Positions 1 to 7,834 of a stretch of DNA of 64,000 nt are shown one piece after another. The notes below the pieces were generated by a model, which worked only from the letters and a program-made list of their open reading frames with translations, was not told the origin of the DNA and did not search any database. The DNA lies in assembly GCF_011369485.1 (NCBI RefSeq), contig NZ_VXCA01000017.1, positions 172,532-236,531 of the forward strand. The letters are read 5' to 3'. Position 1 is the stretch's first letter; each line of letters starts with the position of its first letter. The position numbers and the translations under genes are program-made. Source of the stretch: Pseudomonas atagonensis (GTDB lineage: Bacteria; Pseudomonadota; Gammaproteobacteria; Pseudomonadales; Pseudomonadaceae).

Positions 1-80
1 GAGCTTGCTCCCGAAGACGGCGGGTCAGGCAACATCAATACTGAATGTGCCGGCCCCTTCGTGAGCAAGTCCACTCCCAC
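1..80. repeat. degenerate REP-like sequences at the left edge
   Basis: Positions 1-17 match the right arm and positions 58-80 the left arm of the REP family found intact elsewhere in this window (GAGCAAG-CCC-CTCCCAC core). Both carry substitutions. No gene is seen between position 1 and the bphP stop at 137, so this is the intergenic space after bphP. Confidence 0.5.
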
Positions 81-136
81 CCTGGATGTGTGGGCAGACC
101 CAAGTCCTGCATCCATCGACACTCCCGGACTGACTA

Positions 137-2374
137 TCAATCCAGGCGCGGCACGGTGAAACGGAACTCACTGCCCTGCCCTGGCTCGCTCATCGCGACG
201 ATCCGCCCGCCGTGGGCTTCGACGATGCCTTGAGTGATGTACAAACCGAGGCCGGTGCCGGTCGGATTGCCCTCTTTCACGGTCCAGTAACGGTCGAACA
301 CGTGCGGCAAATGTTCCTTGGGAATGCCTTCGCCGCTGTCGCGCACGATAAAGACGATTTCGCCGTCGACGGACTTGGCGTGTACGTCCACCGTGCCCAG
401 ACGTGGGGTGAACTTGATCGCGTTGCCGACCAGGTTCGACAACACCTGGAACAGCCGCTCCGGGTCGGCATGAATGCGCAGGTCCGGATCGGCCTCGAAG
501 GAAATGCTGATGTCTTTGTCCAGCGCCAGCGGCGCGAGCAGCGACTGCGCTTCCTCGAACATCTGGCTGACTTCGAGTTTCTGCGGCGTGATGGTGTAGC
601 GTCCGGCGTCGATTTTCGACGTGTCGAGCAAGTCTTCGAGCAGCGTGTTCATGCGCCCGGCCGCCTGCTGCATGGTGTCGATAGCCGTGGAAATGCGTCG
701 AGAGGTGTGCGGCCCATCAGAGCTGAAAGCCTTTTGCATCATGCCGCAAAGCATCGAAATCACTGTCATCGGGTTACGCAGGTCATGGGACACCACCGCC
801 ACCAGTTCATCGCGGGCGCGCACCGCTTCCTGCTCGCGGCGCACTTGCCGGGCAAGGTCGTTCTCGAGTGCCGAGCGGCGCAGATCGTTGGCCGCAAACA
901 GATCACCGTGACTCCATTTGGTGGAGATCCCGGCCATTTCGACTTTCCAGATTTCGAACGAAGTACGCGGGCGCAAACGCAGGCCGGCGTCGGAGTTTTC
1001 CAGATCCAGCGGCTTGCGCGGGTCGCCGCTCCAGTTGATGTTCTCTTTGACTTCCGGGCGGAACCACAGCACGCCGTTGTCCACCGGTTTAGGCAGGCTC
1101 ATGGCAAGCACACCGCTGGCGACCTGCTGATAATTCGCCGCTGGCGGGTAGACACTGGCCAGGTGATGACTGGCAAACACCGGTTCACCGTTCTCCTGCA
1201 GCCATTTGTGCAACGCGCGGATGTCGTCCGGCTCGGGGCAATTGCCGTAGCGGTGCAGCTGCTTGTCTTCGATGATCGCGATACCGCCGGCATTGGCCAG
1301 CGCCATCAGCACTTCGGGCTGCGCGGACAAACCATCGAAGACGTTTTGCGGCGAATCGATCATCGCCTGATTGAGCAACGCCAGCGCCTCGACCTTTTCC
1401 TCACGCTGACGGCTGACTTCCAGGGCTTCCATCGCGCTGATCTGCAGCGACAGCACCTGGCCGATGGTCTGGCACGCGGTGCGCAGTTCATGCGGAACGT
1501 GCAGCGGCTGGCGGTTGCCGCAACTGATCAGGCCCCAGAGTTTGTCGCCCTTGAGCAGGGAAATGCTCATCGACGACAGCACGCCCATGTTCTTCATGTA
1601 TTGGCAATGAATCGGCGACACGCTGCGCAGCGTGGCGAAGCTCAGGTCCAGCGGGGTCTGGGTGTCCGGGCGCAACTTGGGCACCAGCGGCACCGGTTGA
1701 TAGTCGGCATTGGGGATGATCCGCAGCCAGTTGGTGCGGTACAACTCGCGGGCCTGCTCGGGGATGTCGGACGCCGGGAAAAACAGACCGTTGAACACTT
1801 CCATCGACGGATCGGACGCTTCGGCGATGACCTGACCGTGGCCCTCTTCTTCGAAGCGATAGATCAGCACCCGGTCGTAACCGGTCATGGCCTGAATCTC
1901 GTTGACGCTGATGTCGTACAACGCCTGTAGATTTTTGGCCGCCTGCAAGCGCTGGAGCATGCGCCCGAGGTGGGTTTCGCGCCCGGCGACATTGCGTGGC
2001 TGGAAGTTTTCGACGTGTATTTCCAGCTCCAGAATCAGAACATCCTGATGCCGGTGCAGCAGGCCTTCGAACGCCGTGCCGTTGAGGCGAAAGTGCAACG
2101 GTGCAGCGTCGGACAACGCCGCTTGCTGCAACGCTTCGCGCACCTGGGCGGCGTAAGCGTCACCGATCAGGCTCGCCAGCGGCTGGCCGATCAGCCCGGC
2201 GGGCGGACGCGCCAACAACGCTTCGACGTTGGCGCTGATCTGAATGATGTCGAGTGCCGGTTCGCTCAGGGTCAGCAGCAAACCGTGCGGCTGGATCGCA
2301 CCGGGAAAACGAATCGGTTCGTCGGCGCAGTTGGCCAGCAGTTCTTCAAAGGCTTCTTTGTCTTGCGGGGTCAT
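137..2374 (-). CDS. bphP: bacteriophytochrome histidine kinase
   Basis: This is a red/far-red photoreceptor kinase of 745 residues that binds biliverdin and signals by autophosphorylation, in the cytoplasm. Domain order is PAS (about 15-120), GAF (about 140-320), PHY (about 330-505), HisKA (about 515-590) and HATPase (to the C-terminus). Visible signatures are the biliverdin-attachment Cys16 in the N-terminal extension, the DIP motif at 203-205, the chromophore-contact His256, the PHY-tongue PRTSF at 469-473 and the phosphoacceptor His530 in SHDLRNP. No response-regulator domain is fused and none is adjacent, so its partner is encoded elsewhere. The start codon overlaps the bphO stop by four bases (ATGA), so the two genes are translationally coupled and the chromophore enzyme is made with the photoreceptor. 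Confidence 0.95.
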   Translation of the reverse strand: MTPQDKEAFEELLANCADEPIRFPGAIQPHGLLLTLSEPALDIIQISANVEALLARPPAGLIGQPLASLIGDAYAAQVREALQQAALSDAAPLHFRLNGTAFEGLLHRHQDVLILELEIHVENFQPRNVAGRETHLGRMLQRLQAAKNLQALYDISVNEIQAMTGYDRVLIYRFEEEGHGQVIAEASDPSMEVFNGLFFPASDIPEQARELYRTNWLRIIPNADYQPVPLVPKLRPDTQTPLDLSFATLRSVSPIHCQYMKNMGVLSSMSISLLKGDKLWGLISCGNRQPLHVPHELRTACQTIGQVLSLQISAMEALEVSRQREEKVEALALLNQAMIDSPQNVFDGLSAQPEVLMALANAGGIAIIEDKQLHRYGNCPEPDDIRALHKWLQENGEPVFASHHLASVYPPAANYQQVASGVLAMSLPKPVDNGVLWFRPEVKENINWSGDPRKPLDLENSDAGLRLRPRTSFEIWKVEMAGISTKWSHGDLFAANDLRRSALENDLARQVRREQEAVRARDELVAVVSHDLRNPMTVISMLCGMMQKAFSSDGPHTSRRISTAIDTMQQAAGRMNTLLEDLLDTSKIDAGRYTITPQKLEVSQMFEEAQSLLAPLALDKDISISFEADPDLRIHADPERLFQVLSNLVGNAIKFTPRLGTVDVHAKSVDGEIVFIVRDSGEGIPKEHLPHVFDRYWTVKEGNPTGTGLGLYITQGIVEAHGGRIVAMSEPGQGSEFRFTVPRLD

Positions 2375-2985
2375 ACCAGTACCTCCTGGCTTTCGAGCCA
2401 GCGCTCGAAACAGCTGAATGTGGTGTGTGCCGCCGTCACAACGGCATTGCGCTCGTCCGCATCCATGGGTCGACTGCCAAGGTATTCGATGAAATCACGC
2501 CAGCGACGTCCGGTCGCTGCGCCATAAATGTCGAGAAACGCCGCGCCGTTCCTGGCTTCCAGACCTAAGCGCGCAGAGATTTCCCGGCGCAGAATCTGCC
2601 CGCCAAGCGTGGCGCCTTCAAGCACGTACAACACGCCGAGGCAGGCAGCGCTGGAATCAATGACCGGTAACTGACCGCAGATCGGCAAATTATCCAAGGC
2701 CGGGGGCGAGACACCCAGCGCCTGCAGGTCGCCGCGCAGGGTCGCGGTCTTGAGCCGTGGGCTCAGGTCGAAGTCAGCGGGAATGGCCTGGCTTTGCTGC
2801 AAGGCATTTTCCAGCGGCTGATAGAAACCGTAATAGGCCTGCATCAAGCGCTCGAAGGCTTTCAGATCGAGGGAATCGGAAAAAAAAGGAAGGCGTTTTT
2901 CCAGTGCGATGTGCAGTTCGGCAGTGCCGGCCCGCAGATCTTGCAGCACCGGTGGCACATAAACTTCACGGGCCTTTGCTTGCAT
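2371..2985 (-). CDS. bphO: biliverdin-producing heme oxygenase
   Basis: This enzyme opens heme to biliverdin, which is the chromophore of the BphP protein encoded immediately downstream. The product of 204 residues has the all-helical heme-oxygenase pattern, with the proximal His in the early TAELHIALEKRLPF segment and the GxxLG-like helix YVLEGATLGGQ. The frame is open further upstream, but I place the start at 2985 (MQAKAREVY). An AAGAG Shine-Dalgarno sequence lies at the right distance there, and the upstream residues do not look like the family. The bphO-bphP order and the ATGA overlap are typical of Pseudomonas. The 275-bp gap to the divergent LysE gene must hold the promoter, but no specific operator was recognised. 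Confidence 0.92.
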   Translation of the reverse strand: MQAKAREVYVPPVLQDLRAGTAELHIALEKRLPFFSDSLDLKAFERLMQAYYGFYQPLENALQQSQAIPADFDLSPRLKTATLRGDLQALGVSPPALDNLPICGQLPVIDSSAACLGVLYVLEGATLGGQILRREISARLGLEARNGAAFLDIYGAATGRRWRDFIEYLGSRPMDADERNAVVTAAHTTFSCFERWLESQEVLV

Positions 2986-3260
2986 GTATGTCGCTCTTGG
3001 TGGGGCCGCCTGGGGCCATACGGGGTTAGCGAAGCGTCGGGGAAATCTTACACGGCAAATACCGGTTTTGACCGCGCGGATAAGTTTTTCTGCCGCCACC
3101 ATCACCCTTTGAGTGGTTCTGAGTGCCTGTTCCTTGAAAAAGTTCGAGTGGATTGACCAGCGCCACCGACGCTGTACTGCGACGGCGTCGCCTGACTGTA
3201 TGGGTATTACGGCGCGAACCTTGTGATAAAAACAGCGCTCTGGTTTCAGGAGCCTTCGTC

Positions 3261-3881
3261 ATGGATCTCGCTACGCTCTCGCTGTTTCTGCCGGCCTGTT
3301 TCGCCCTGAACATGGCCCCCGGCCCGAACAATCTGTTGTCGGTCAGCAACGCCACCCGCTACGGCTACCGCCGCGCCTGCACGGCCGGGATCGGGCGGAT
3401 TCTGGCATTCGCCGGGATGATCGCCCTCGCCGGCGCCGGCCTGTCGGTGGTGCTGCAAACGTCGGAATGGCTGTTCCATGCGATCAAGATCATTGGCGCG
3501 GCGTATCTTTTGTACCTGGCCTGGCAATTGTGGCGCGCCAATCCTGAAGCCGAGCAGTCGGTGAACGCTGCCGAGTTCGGGTTCTTCGCGTTGGCGCGAC
3601 AGGAGTTTCTGGTGGCGGCAGGCAACCCGAAAGCCATCTTGCTGTTCACCGCCTTCCTGCCACAGTTCGTCGACCCGAGCCGCGCCATCACCCCGCAGTT
3701 CATGCTGCTGGGCGTGCTGTTCCTGTCGCTGGAATGGATCGCCATCGGCACCTATGCGTGGATGGGCCTGAACCTGCGCCGCTGGTTCGCCGAACCGCGC
3801 GGCAAACGGATCTTCAATAGTTGCTGCGCGGGTTTATTGTCGGCGGCGGCTTCGGTGTTGCTGATGGCCAAACGGGCCTAA
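3261..3881 (+). CDS. LysE/RhtB family amino-acid exporter
   Basis: This is an inner-membrane exporter of 206 residues belonging to the LysE/RhtB superfamily, which moves amino acids or related metabolites out of the cell. The family signature near the N-terminus (ALNMAPGPNNLL) is present, followed by about six hydrophobic segments. The start at 3261 is preceded by CAGGAG at 3247-3252. The frame is open further upstream, but that part is unlike the family. The substrate cannot be read from sequence. The gene ends tail-to-tail with the VOC gene, and the two stop codons overlap by four bases. Confidence 0.85.
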   Translation: MDLATLSLFLPACFALNMAPGPNNLLSVSNATRYGYRRACTAGIGRILAFAGMIALAGAGLSVVLQTSEWLFHAIKIIGAAYLLYLAWQLWRANPEAEQSVNAAEFGFFALARQEFLVAAGNPKAILLFTAFLPQFVDPSRAITPQFMLLGVLFLSLEWIAIGTYAWMGLNLRRWFAEPRGKRIFNSCCAGLLSAAASVLLMAKRA

Positions 3882-4291
3882 GCTTCGGACGGGCCTTTGA
3901 GCTCGACCTGATTGCCGTCCGGGTCGAAGCAATACAGCGACAGGCCGTTGCCCTCGGCGCCGAAGCGAGTCGCAGCCTTATCGACACTCAGACCACAGGA
4001 TTGCAGGTGACTGATCAACGCCGCTTCATCGAACGGCTCGATGCGCAGGCAGAAGTGATCGACATTGCGCCGTTCACTGCCGGCAGCGGCGCCGCCCTTG
4101 CGGCCGATTTCGCCGTCGAGGTCGACCAGGTCGATCATCGACGTGCCGGCGCGCAGGTGTACCAGACCGAACTTTTCGTTGCGCTTGACCACTTCGGCAC
4201 CGACGACCCGGTCGTAGAAATCAATGCTGCGTTGCAGGTCGGCGACGCGCAGCACGATGTGGTCGATGTGTTGAATCGTGAACGGTGGCAT
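3878..4291 (-). CDS. VOC (glyoxalase/bleomycin-resistance fold) protein
   Basis: This small protein of 137 residues belongs to the vicinal-oxygen-chelate superfamily. Two beta-alpha-beta-beta-beta units are visible. The first starts at HIDHIVLRVADL with a metal-type His, and the second contains NVDHFCLRIE and ends in DPDGNQVEL with the typical Glu near the C-terminus. Members include glyoxalase I, fosfomycin-resistance enzymes and ring-cleavage dioxygenases. The short length and single-domain form fit the virulence/glyoxalase-like subgroup of unknown substrate. It is encoded convergently to the LysE exporter and divergently from ada. Confidence 0.85.
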   Translation of the reverse strand: MPPFTIQHIDHIVLRVADLQRSIDFYDRVVGAEVVKRNEKFGLVHLRAGTSMIDLVDLDGEIGRKGGAAAGSERRNVDHFCLRIEPFDEAALISHLQSCGLSVDKAATRFGAEGNGLSLYCFDPDGNQVELKGPSEA

Positions 4292-4400
4292 ACAGGCAAT
4301 TCCCGAGTTGTAGCGACCCGATCACTGTAGTGCAGCGGCCCGAAAATTCACTGTCGATTTTTCGGTGGAGCCATCGAATAACTGGTTTTATCCTCGGCCC

Positions 4401-5483
4401 ATGAACATACAGACCGCTGTCCTGCCCCCTCACGCCGAAATGGTTCGCGCCATGCTCGCAAGCGACACTGTCTATGAAGGCGTGTTCTTCACGGCCGTGA
4501 AAACCACCGGGATCTTTTGCCGCCCCACCTGTACGGCGCGCAAGCCGAAACCGGAGAATGTCGAGTTCTTCGCCCACGCTGACGACTGCCTGTCCGCCGG
4601 TTATCGCGCCTGCTTGCGCTGCAAACCGCTGGACGCCGCGGCTATCGCCCCGGACTGGGTGCAGCGGCTGTTGAAAGCCGTCGACGCCGATCCTGAGCTG
4701 CGCTGGAGCGATGCGCAATTGCTCGCCGAGGGCATCGAGCCGTTGAAGCTGCGGCGCTGGTTCAAGCAGCATTTCGGCATGACCTTCCATGCGTGGCTGC
4801 GCACCCGCCGGCTCGGCATGGCGCTGGGCGGGATCAAGCAAGGCACGTCCATCGACCACGCCGCGTTCGACTCGGGTTACGAATCGCTCAGCGGTTTTCG
4901 CGACGCTTTCCAGAAGTCATTCCACATCACGCCCGGCCGCGCCGCCCACAGTGAACCGCTGCTGTTCGCCCGCCTGACCACACCACTCGGGCCGATGATC
5001 GCCATGGCCGAGCGCCGCGGGCTGGTGCTGCTGGAGTTTCTCGACCGTCCGGCGCTGACCCGGGAAGTCGAGGAACTGCAAAACCGCTACGGCTACGTGG
5101 TCGCACCGGGGCACAACGCGCATTTGCAACAGATCGAAAAAGAGCTGGCGCTGTACTTCGCCGGCAAGCTGAGCGAATTCAGCGTGCCGCTGCACCTGCC
5201 CGGCAGCGAGTTTGCCCGACAGGTCTGGAGCGAGTTGCGGCAAATCCCCTACGGCCACACCAGCACCTACGGCAGCATCGCCGCACGGCTGGGCAAACCC
5301 GGCGCCAGTCGCGCGGTGGGGCTGGCCAACGGACACAATCGGCTGTCGATCGTGGTGCCGTGCCATCGGGTGATCGGTGCGGACGGCTCATTGACCGGCT
5401 ATGGTGGTGGGCAACCGCGCAAGGCGTTTCTGCTCAGGCTGGAAAACGCCGCCGTGCAGCTCACGCAACCACTGGCTTTCTGA
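4401..5483 (+). CDS. ada: Ada: methyl-DNA repair protein and transcriptional activator
   Basis: This is a bifunctional alkylation-response protein of 360 residues. It removes methyl groups from DNA phosphotriesters and O6-methylguanine onto its own cysteines, and when methylated it activates repair genes. The N-terminal zinc module has Cys40, Cys44, Cys71 and Cys74, and Cys40 is the methyl acceptor. An AraC-type helix-turn-helix region follows (about 85-185). The C-terminal methyltransferase domain has the PCHRV active site with Cys321. Start 4401 gives a length close to E. coli Ada (354); an in-frame ATG at 4440 is an alternative. It is the first gene of a tight three-gene run with an isocitrate-lyase-family gene and an alkA-like gene, so it probably regulates this operon. 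Confidence 0.95.
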   Translation: MNIQTAVLPPHAEMVRAMLASDTVYEGVFFTAVKTTGIFCRPTCTARKPKPENVEFFAHADDCLSAGYRACLRCKPLDAAAIAPDWVQRLLKAVDADPELRWSDAQLLAEGIEPLKLRRWFKQHFGMTFHAWLRTRRLGMALGGIKQGTSIDHAAFDSGYESLSGFRDAFQKSFHITPGRAAHSEPLLFARLTTPLGPMIAMAERRGLVLLEFLDRPALTREVEELQNRYGYVVAPGHNAHLQQIEKELALYFAGKLSEFSVPLHLPGSEFARQVWSELRQIPYGHTSTYGSIAARLGKPGASRAVGLANGHNRLSIVVPCHRVIGADGSLTGYGGGQPRKAFLLRLENAAVQLTQPLAF

Positions 5484-5506
5484 ACAACCGACAAGAAGGG
5501 ATCTCG

Positions 5507-6304
5507 ATGAACGCGCTCGACACTCAGTTTCACCAGTTGCACCACGATGGCCTGCTGATCCTGACCAATGTCGCCGACGCCACCGGCGCGCGGCTGGTCG
5601 AGCAGTTGGGTGGCAAAGCGGTCGCCACCAGCAGCGCCGCTGTCGCCTGGGCCCACGGTTATCCGGACGGCAACACCCTGCCGCTGGAGCGTTTGATCAG
5701 CACCGTGGAGTCGATTGCCCGGGTCATCCAGGTGCCGTTGAGCGTGGACATCGAAGCCGGTTATTCCGATGACCTCGACCGGGTTGCCGAAGTGATAAAG
5801 GCGGTTGTCGCGGCAGGTGCGGTCGGGATCAACATCGAAGACGGCAGCGGTACGCCGGAATTGCTGGCGCGCAAAATCGAAGTCGCGCGGCAAGTGGCTG
5901 AAAAGCGCAATGTGAAGCTGTTCATCAACGCCCGCACCGACGTTTACCTCAAAGGGCTGGTTCCGGCCGAGGATCGCGTCGCCGAAACACTGCGTCGTGC
6001 CGCGCTGTATCAGGCGGCCGGGGCCGATGGATTGTTCGCTGCCGGGGTGACGTCGGCCTACGAAATCGAAGCGATCTACAAGGGGACGACTTTGCCGGTC
6101 AACGTCCTGGGCTTCGCCTGCCTGCCCTCCCCCGAAGAGTTGATAGCTCTCGGCGTGCGCCGCTTGAGCGCCGGTTCCGGGATCGCCGAATTCATGTACG
6201 GCGCCATGGGTTCGCTGGTGAAAAGCTTTCTCGCCAGCGGCAAGCTCGATACCCATGACCTCAAGGCTTTCACCTATGGCGAAGTCAACGGTCTGTTGAA
6301 GTAA
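5507..6304 (+). CDS. isocitrate lyase / PEP mutase superfamily enzyme
   Basis: This is a TIM-barrel enzyme of 265 residues from the superfamily of isocitrate lyase, phosphoenolpyruvate mutase, 2-methylisocitrate lyase and oxaloacetate decarboxylase. Family features are the substrate-contact SSAAVAWAHGYPDG segment, the metal-binding VDIEAGY and INIEDG strands, and FINARTDVYL. The isocitrate lyase signature KKCGH is not present, so glyoxylate-cycle function is unlikely. AAGAAGGG at 5493-5500 sets the start at 5507. It lies 23 bp after ada and 3 bp before the alkA-like gene, so it is co-transcribed with DNA-repair genes although its chemistry has no obvious tie to alkylation damage. The substrate is not determinable here. 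Confidence 0.85.
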   Translation: MNALDTQFHQLHHDGLLILTNVADATGARLVEQLGGKAVATSSAAVAWAHGYPDGNTLPLERLISTVESIARVIQVPLSVDIEAGYSDDLDRVAEVIKAVVAAGAVGINIEDGSGTPELLARKIEVARQVAEKRNVKLFINARTDVYLKGLVPAEDRVAETLRRAALYQAAGADGLFAAGVTSAYEIEAIYKGTTLPVNVLGFACLPSPEELIALGVRRLSAGSGIAEFMYGAMGSLVKSFLASGKLDTHDLKAFTYGEVNGLLK

Positions 6305-6307
6305 GCC

Positions 6308-6925
6308 ATGCCTGATCCCTATCAACCGGCCAGTGAATTTCTGGCCAGCCTCGACGCCGACTGGCAGCGCCACATTGCTGCTGTCGGCCCTTGCCTGCAT
6401 CAACCACATCCGGCGCGCGATCCCTATGAATCGCTGGTGCGGGCGATTGCCTATCAGCAACTGCACGCCAGGGCTGGGGATGCAATTGTCGGGCGGTTGG
6501 TGGGGTTGTTTCCCGGGCAGACGTTTCCGCATCCGGAGCAGATTCTGGCGACGGGGTTCGATCAGATGCGCAGTTGCGGCTTTTCGGCGGGCAAGATTGC
6601 GACGATTCAGGGCATTGCCCAGGCAACGCTGGACGGCATCGTGCCGGACTACGCCACGGCGCTGGCGATGGACGATGAAGCGCTGATCGAGCGCTTGACC
6701 AGCCTGCGCGGGGTCGGTCGCTGGACGGTCGAAATGCTGCTGATTTATAGCCTGGAGCGCATGGACATCTTGCCGGCGGATGACTTTGGCGTGCGCGAGG
6801 GGTATCGGCGGTTGAAGGGGCTGGAGGTGCAGCCTGCGCGCAAGCAAATGATCGAGACTGGCCTGGCGTGGCGGCCTTATCGGACGGTGGCGGCGTGGTA
6901 TCTGTGGCGGGTGGCCAAGCCTTAG
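6308..6925 (+). CDS. AlkA-like 3-methyladenine DNA glycosylase (HhH-GPD)
   Basis: This base-excision repair glycosylase of 205 residues should remove alkylated purines such as 3-methyladenine from DNA. It has the helix-hairpin-helix region (LRGVGRWTVEMLL, about 133-145) followed by the catalytic loop ADDFGVREG with Asp159 in the position of the AlkA catalytic aspartate. It lacks the extra N-terminal domain of E. coli AlkA, so it resembles the compact AlkA2 or yeast Mag1 form. It is the third gene of the ada operon, only three bases after the preceding stop codon, which implies induction by the Ada response. Confidence 0.9.
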   Translation: MPDPYQPASEFLASLDADWQRHIAAVGPCLHQPHPARDPYESLVRAIAYQQLHARAGDAIVGRLVGLFPGQTFPHPEQILATGFDQMRSCGFSAGKIATIQGIAQATLDGIVPDYATALAMDDEALIERLTSLRGVGRWTVEMLLIYSLERMDILPADDFGVREGYRRLKGLEVQPARKQMIETGLAWRPYRTVAAWYLWRVAKP

Positions 6926-6941
6926 TCCGCGTTTTCGTTCT

Positions 6942-7007
6942 TCGCGAGCAAGCCCGCTCCCACACTTGAAATGCGTGCCCAAGGTGGGAGCGAGCTTGCT
7001 TGCGATG
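6942..7007. repeat. REP inverted pair (imperfect)
   Basis: The left arm at 6942-6962 carries GCGAGCAAGCCCGCTCCCAC. The right arm at about 6985-7007 is its imperfect inverse (GTGGGAGCGAGCTTGCTTGC). About 20 bases separate them. This is the standard Pseudomonas REP doublet and can fold into a long hairpin between the alkA-like gene and the GFA gene. Confidence 0.85.
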
Positions 7008-7072
7008 GCTCCTGCGCATTCACCTCCACTCATCTAGGCTGAACCGCACCGACAAAAACACCGGAGGCCACC

Positions 7073-7561
7073 ATGCACCTCGAAGGTTCCTGCCACTGCG
7101 GCGCAGTCACGTTCAGCCTGACCAGCGCCCAGCCCTACCCTTATCAACGCTGCTACTGCTCGATCTGCCGCAAGACCCAGGGCGGTGGCGGCTTTGCGAT
7201 CAACCTTGCCGGCGACGCCACCACCCTCAAGGTGCAGGGCCGCAAGCACATCTCGATCTACCACGCAAAAATCAAAAGCGATGGCGAACAACGCGCCCAC
7301 CGCAGCACCGCCGAACGGCACTTCTGCTCGTTGTGCGGCAGCGCTTTGTGGTTGTTCAGCCCGGAATGGCCGGAGCTGATTCACCCCTTCGCTTCAGCCA
7401 TCGATACGCCATTGCCCGTGCCGCCGGAACATACGCACCTTATGCTCGGCTCGAAAGCGCCGTGGGTTGAAGTCGAGGCCGAGCCCAAAGACAAACAATT
7501 CGACGTCTACCCCGAAGAATCCATCGCGCAATGGCACGACCGCCTCGGACTGACCTGCTAA
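7073..7561 (+). CDS. GFA family (Gfa-like zinc fold) protein
   Basis: This small cytoplasmic protein of 162 residues belongs to the family named after glutathione-dependent formaldehyde-activating enzyme (Gfa, CENP-V fold). All zinc-site cysteines are visible: Cys7 and Cys9 (SCHCG), Cys27, Cys29 and Cys32 (RCYCSIC), and Cys85 and Cys88 (FCSLCG). A CCGGAGG ribosome-binding site at 7061-7067 fixes the start. Most members are annotated by similarity only and few have a proven activity, so formaldehyde chemistry is not claimed. It is a single gene flanked by repeats on both sides. Confidence 0.88.
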   Translation: MHLEGSCHCGAVTFSLTSAQPYPYQRCYCSICRKTQGGGGFAINLAGDATTLKVQGRKHISIYHAKIKSDGEQRAHRSTAERHFCSLCGSALWLFSPEWPELIHPFASAIDTPLPVPPEHTHLMLGSKAPWVEVEAEPKDKQFDVYPEESIAQWHDRLGLTC

Positions 7562-7587
7562 CCCAAAAAGCCATGCCTGCCACATTC

Positions 7588-7723
7588 CCTGTGGCGAGGG
7601 GATTCATCCCCGTTCGGCTGCGCAGCAGTCGTAAAACCTGAGTACGCGGTCCTACAGAAGTACCGAGGGTGCAGGTTTGGTGGTGCTGCGCACCACATCG
7701 GGGATAAATCCCCTCGCCACAGG
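7588..7723. repeat. GTGGCGAGGGGAT intergenic repeat, copy A
   Basis: Two 25-base arms, 7588-7612 and 7699-7723, are inverted repeats of each other (GTGGCGAGGGGAT-TCATCCCC and its complement, one mismatch). Between them is a conserved interior that includes GGCTGCGCAGCAGTCGTAAA. Related copies lie at 61531-61683 and 63790-63937. The element can fold into a long hairpin and may also terminate transcription of the GFA gene. Confidence 0.8.
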
Positions 7724-7834
7724 ACACGCACCACCCATCGTTTTTGATCCACGCAGTTCCCCTTTTCGCGTTTCGTTCGGTTAACCCCTCAGAAGCACTT
7801 CAACTACCGATCGATTCGATGCAAAGGGATCTCC

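Noticed and set aside
212..1930. Long open frame on the plus strand opposite bphP
   Set aside because: GC-rich third-position shadow of the bphP coding strand. The residue composition is rich in His, Arg, Gln and Val without domains, and bphP is a full-length recognised gene.
7731..7834. Fur box expected before the TonB receptor
   Set aside because: Nothing close to the 19-bp GATAATGATAATCATTATC pattern was seen, so no operator is annotated.
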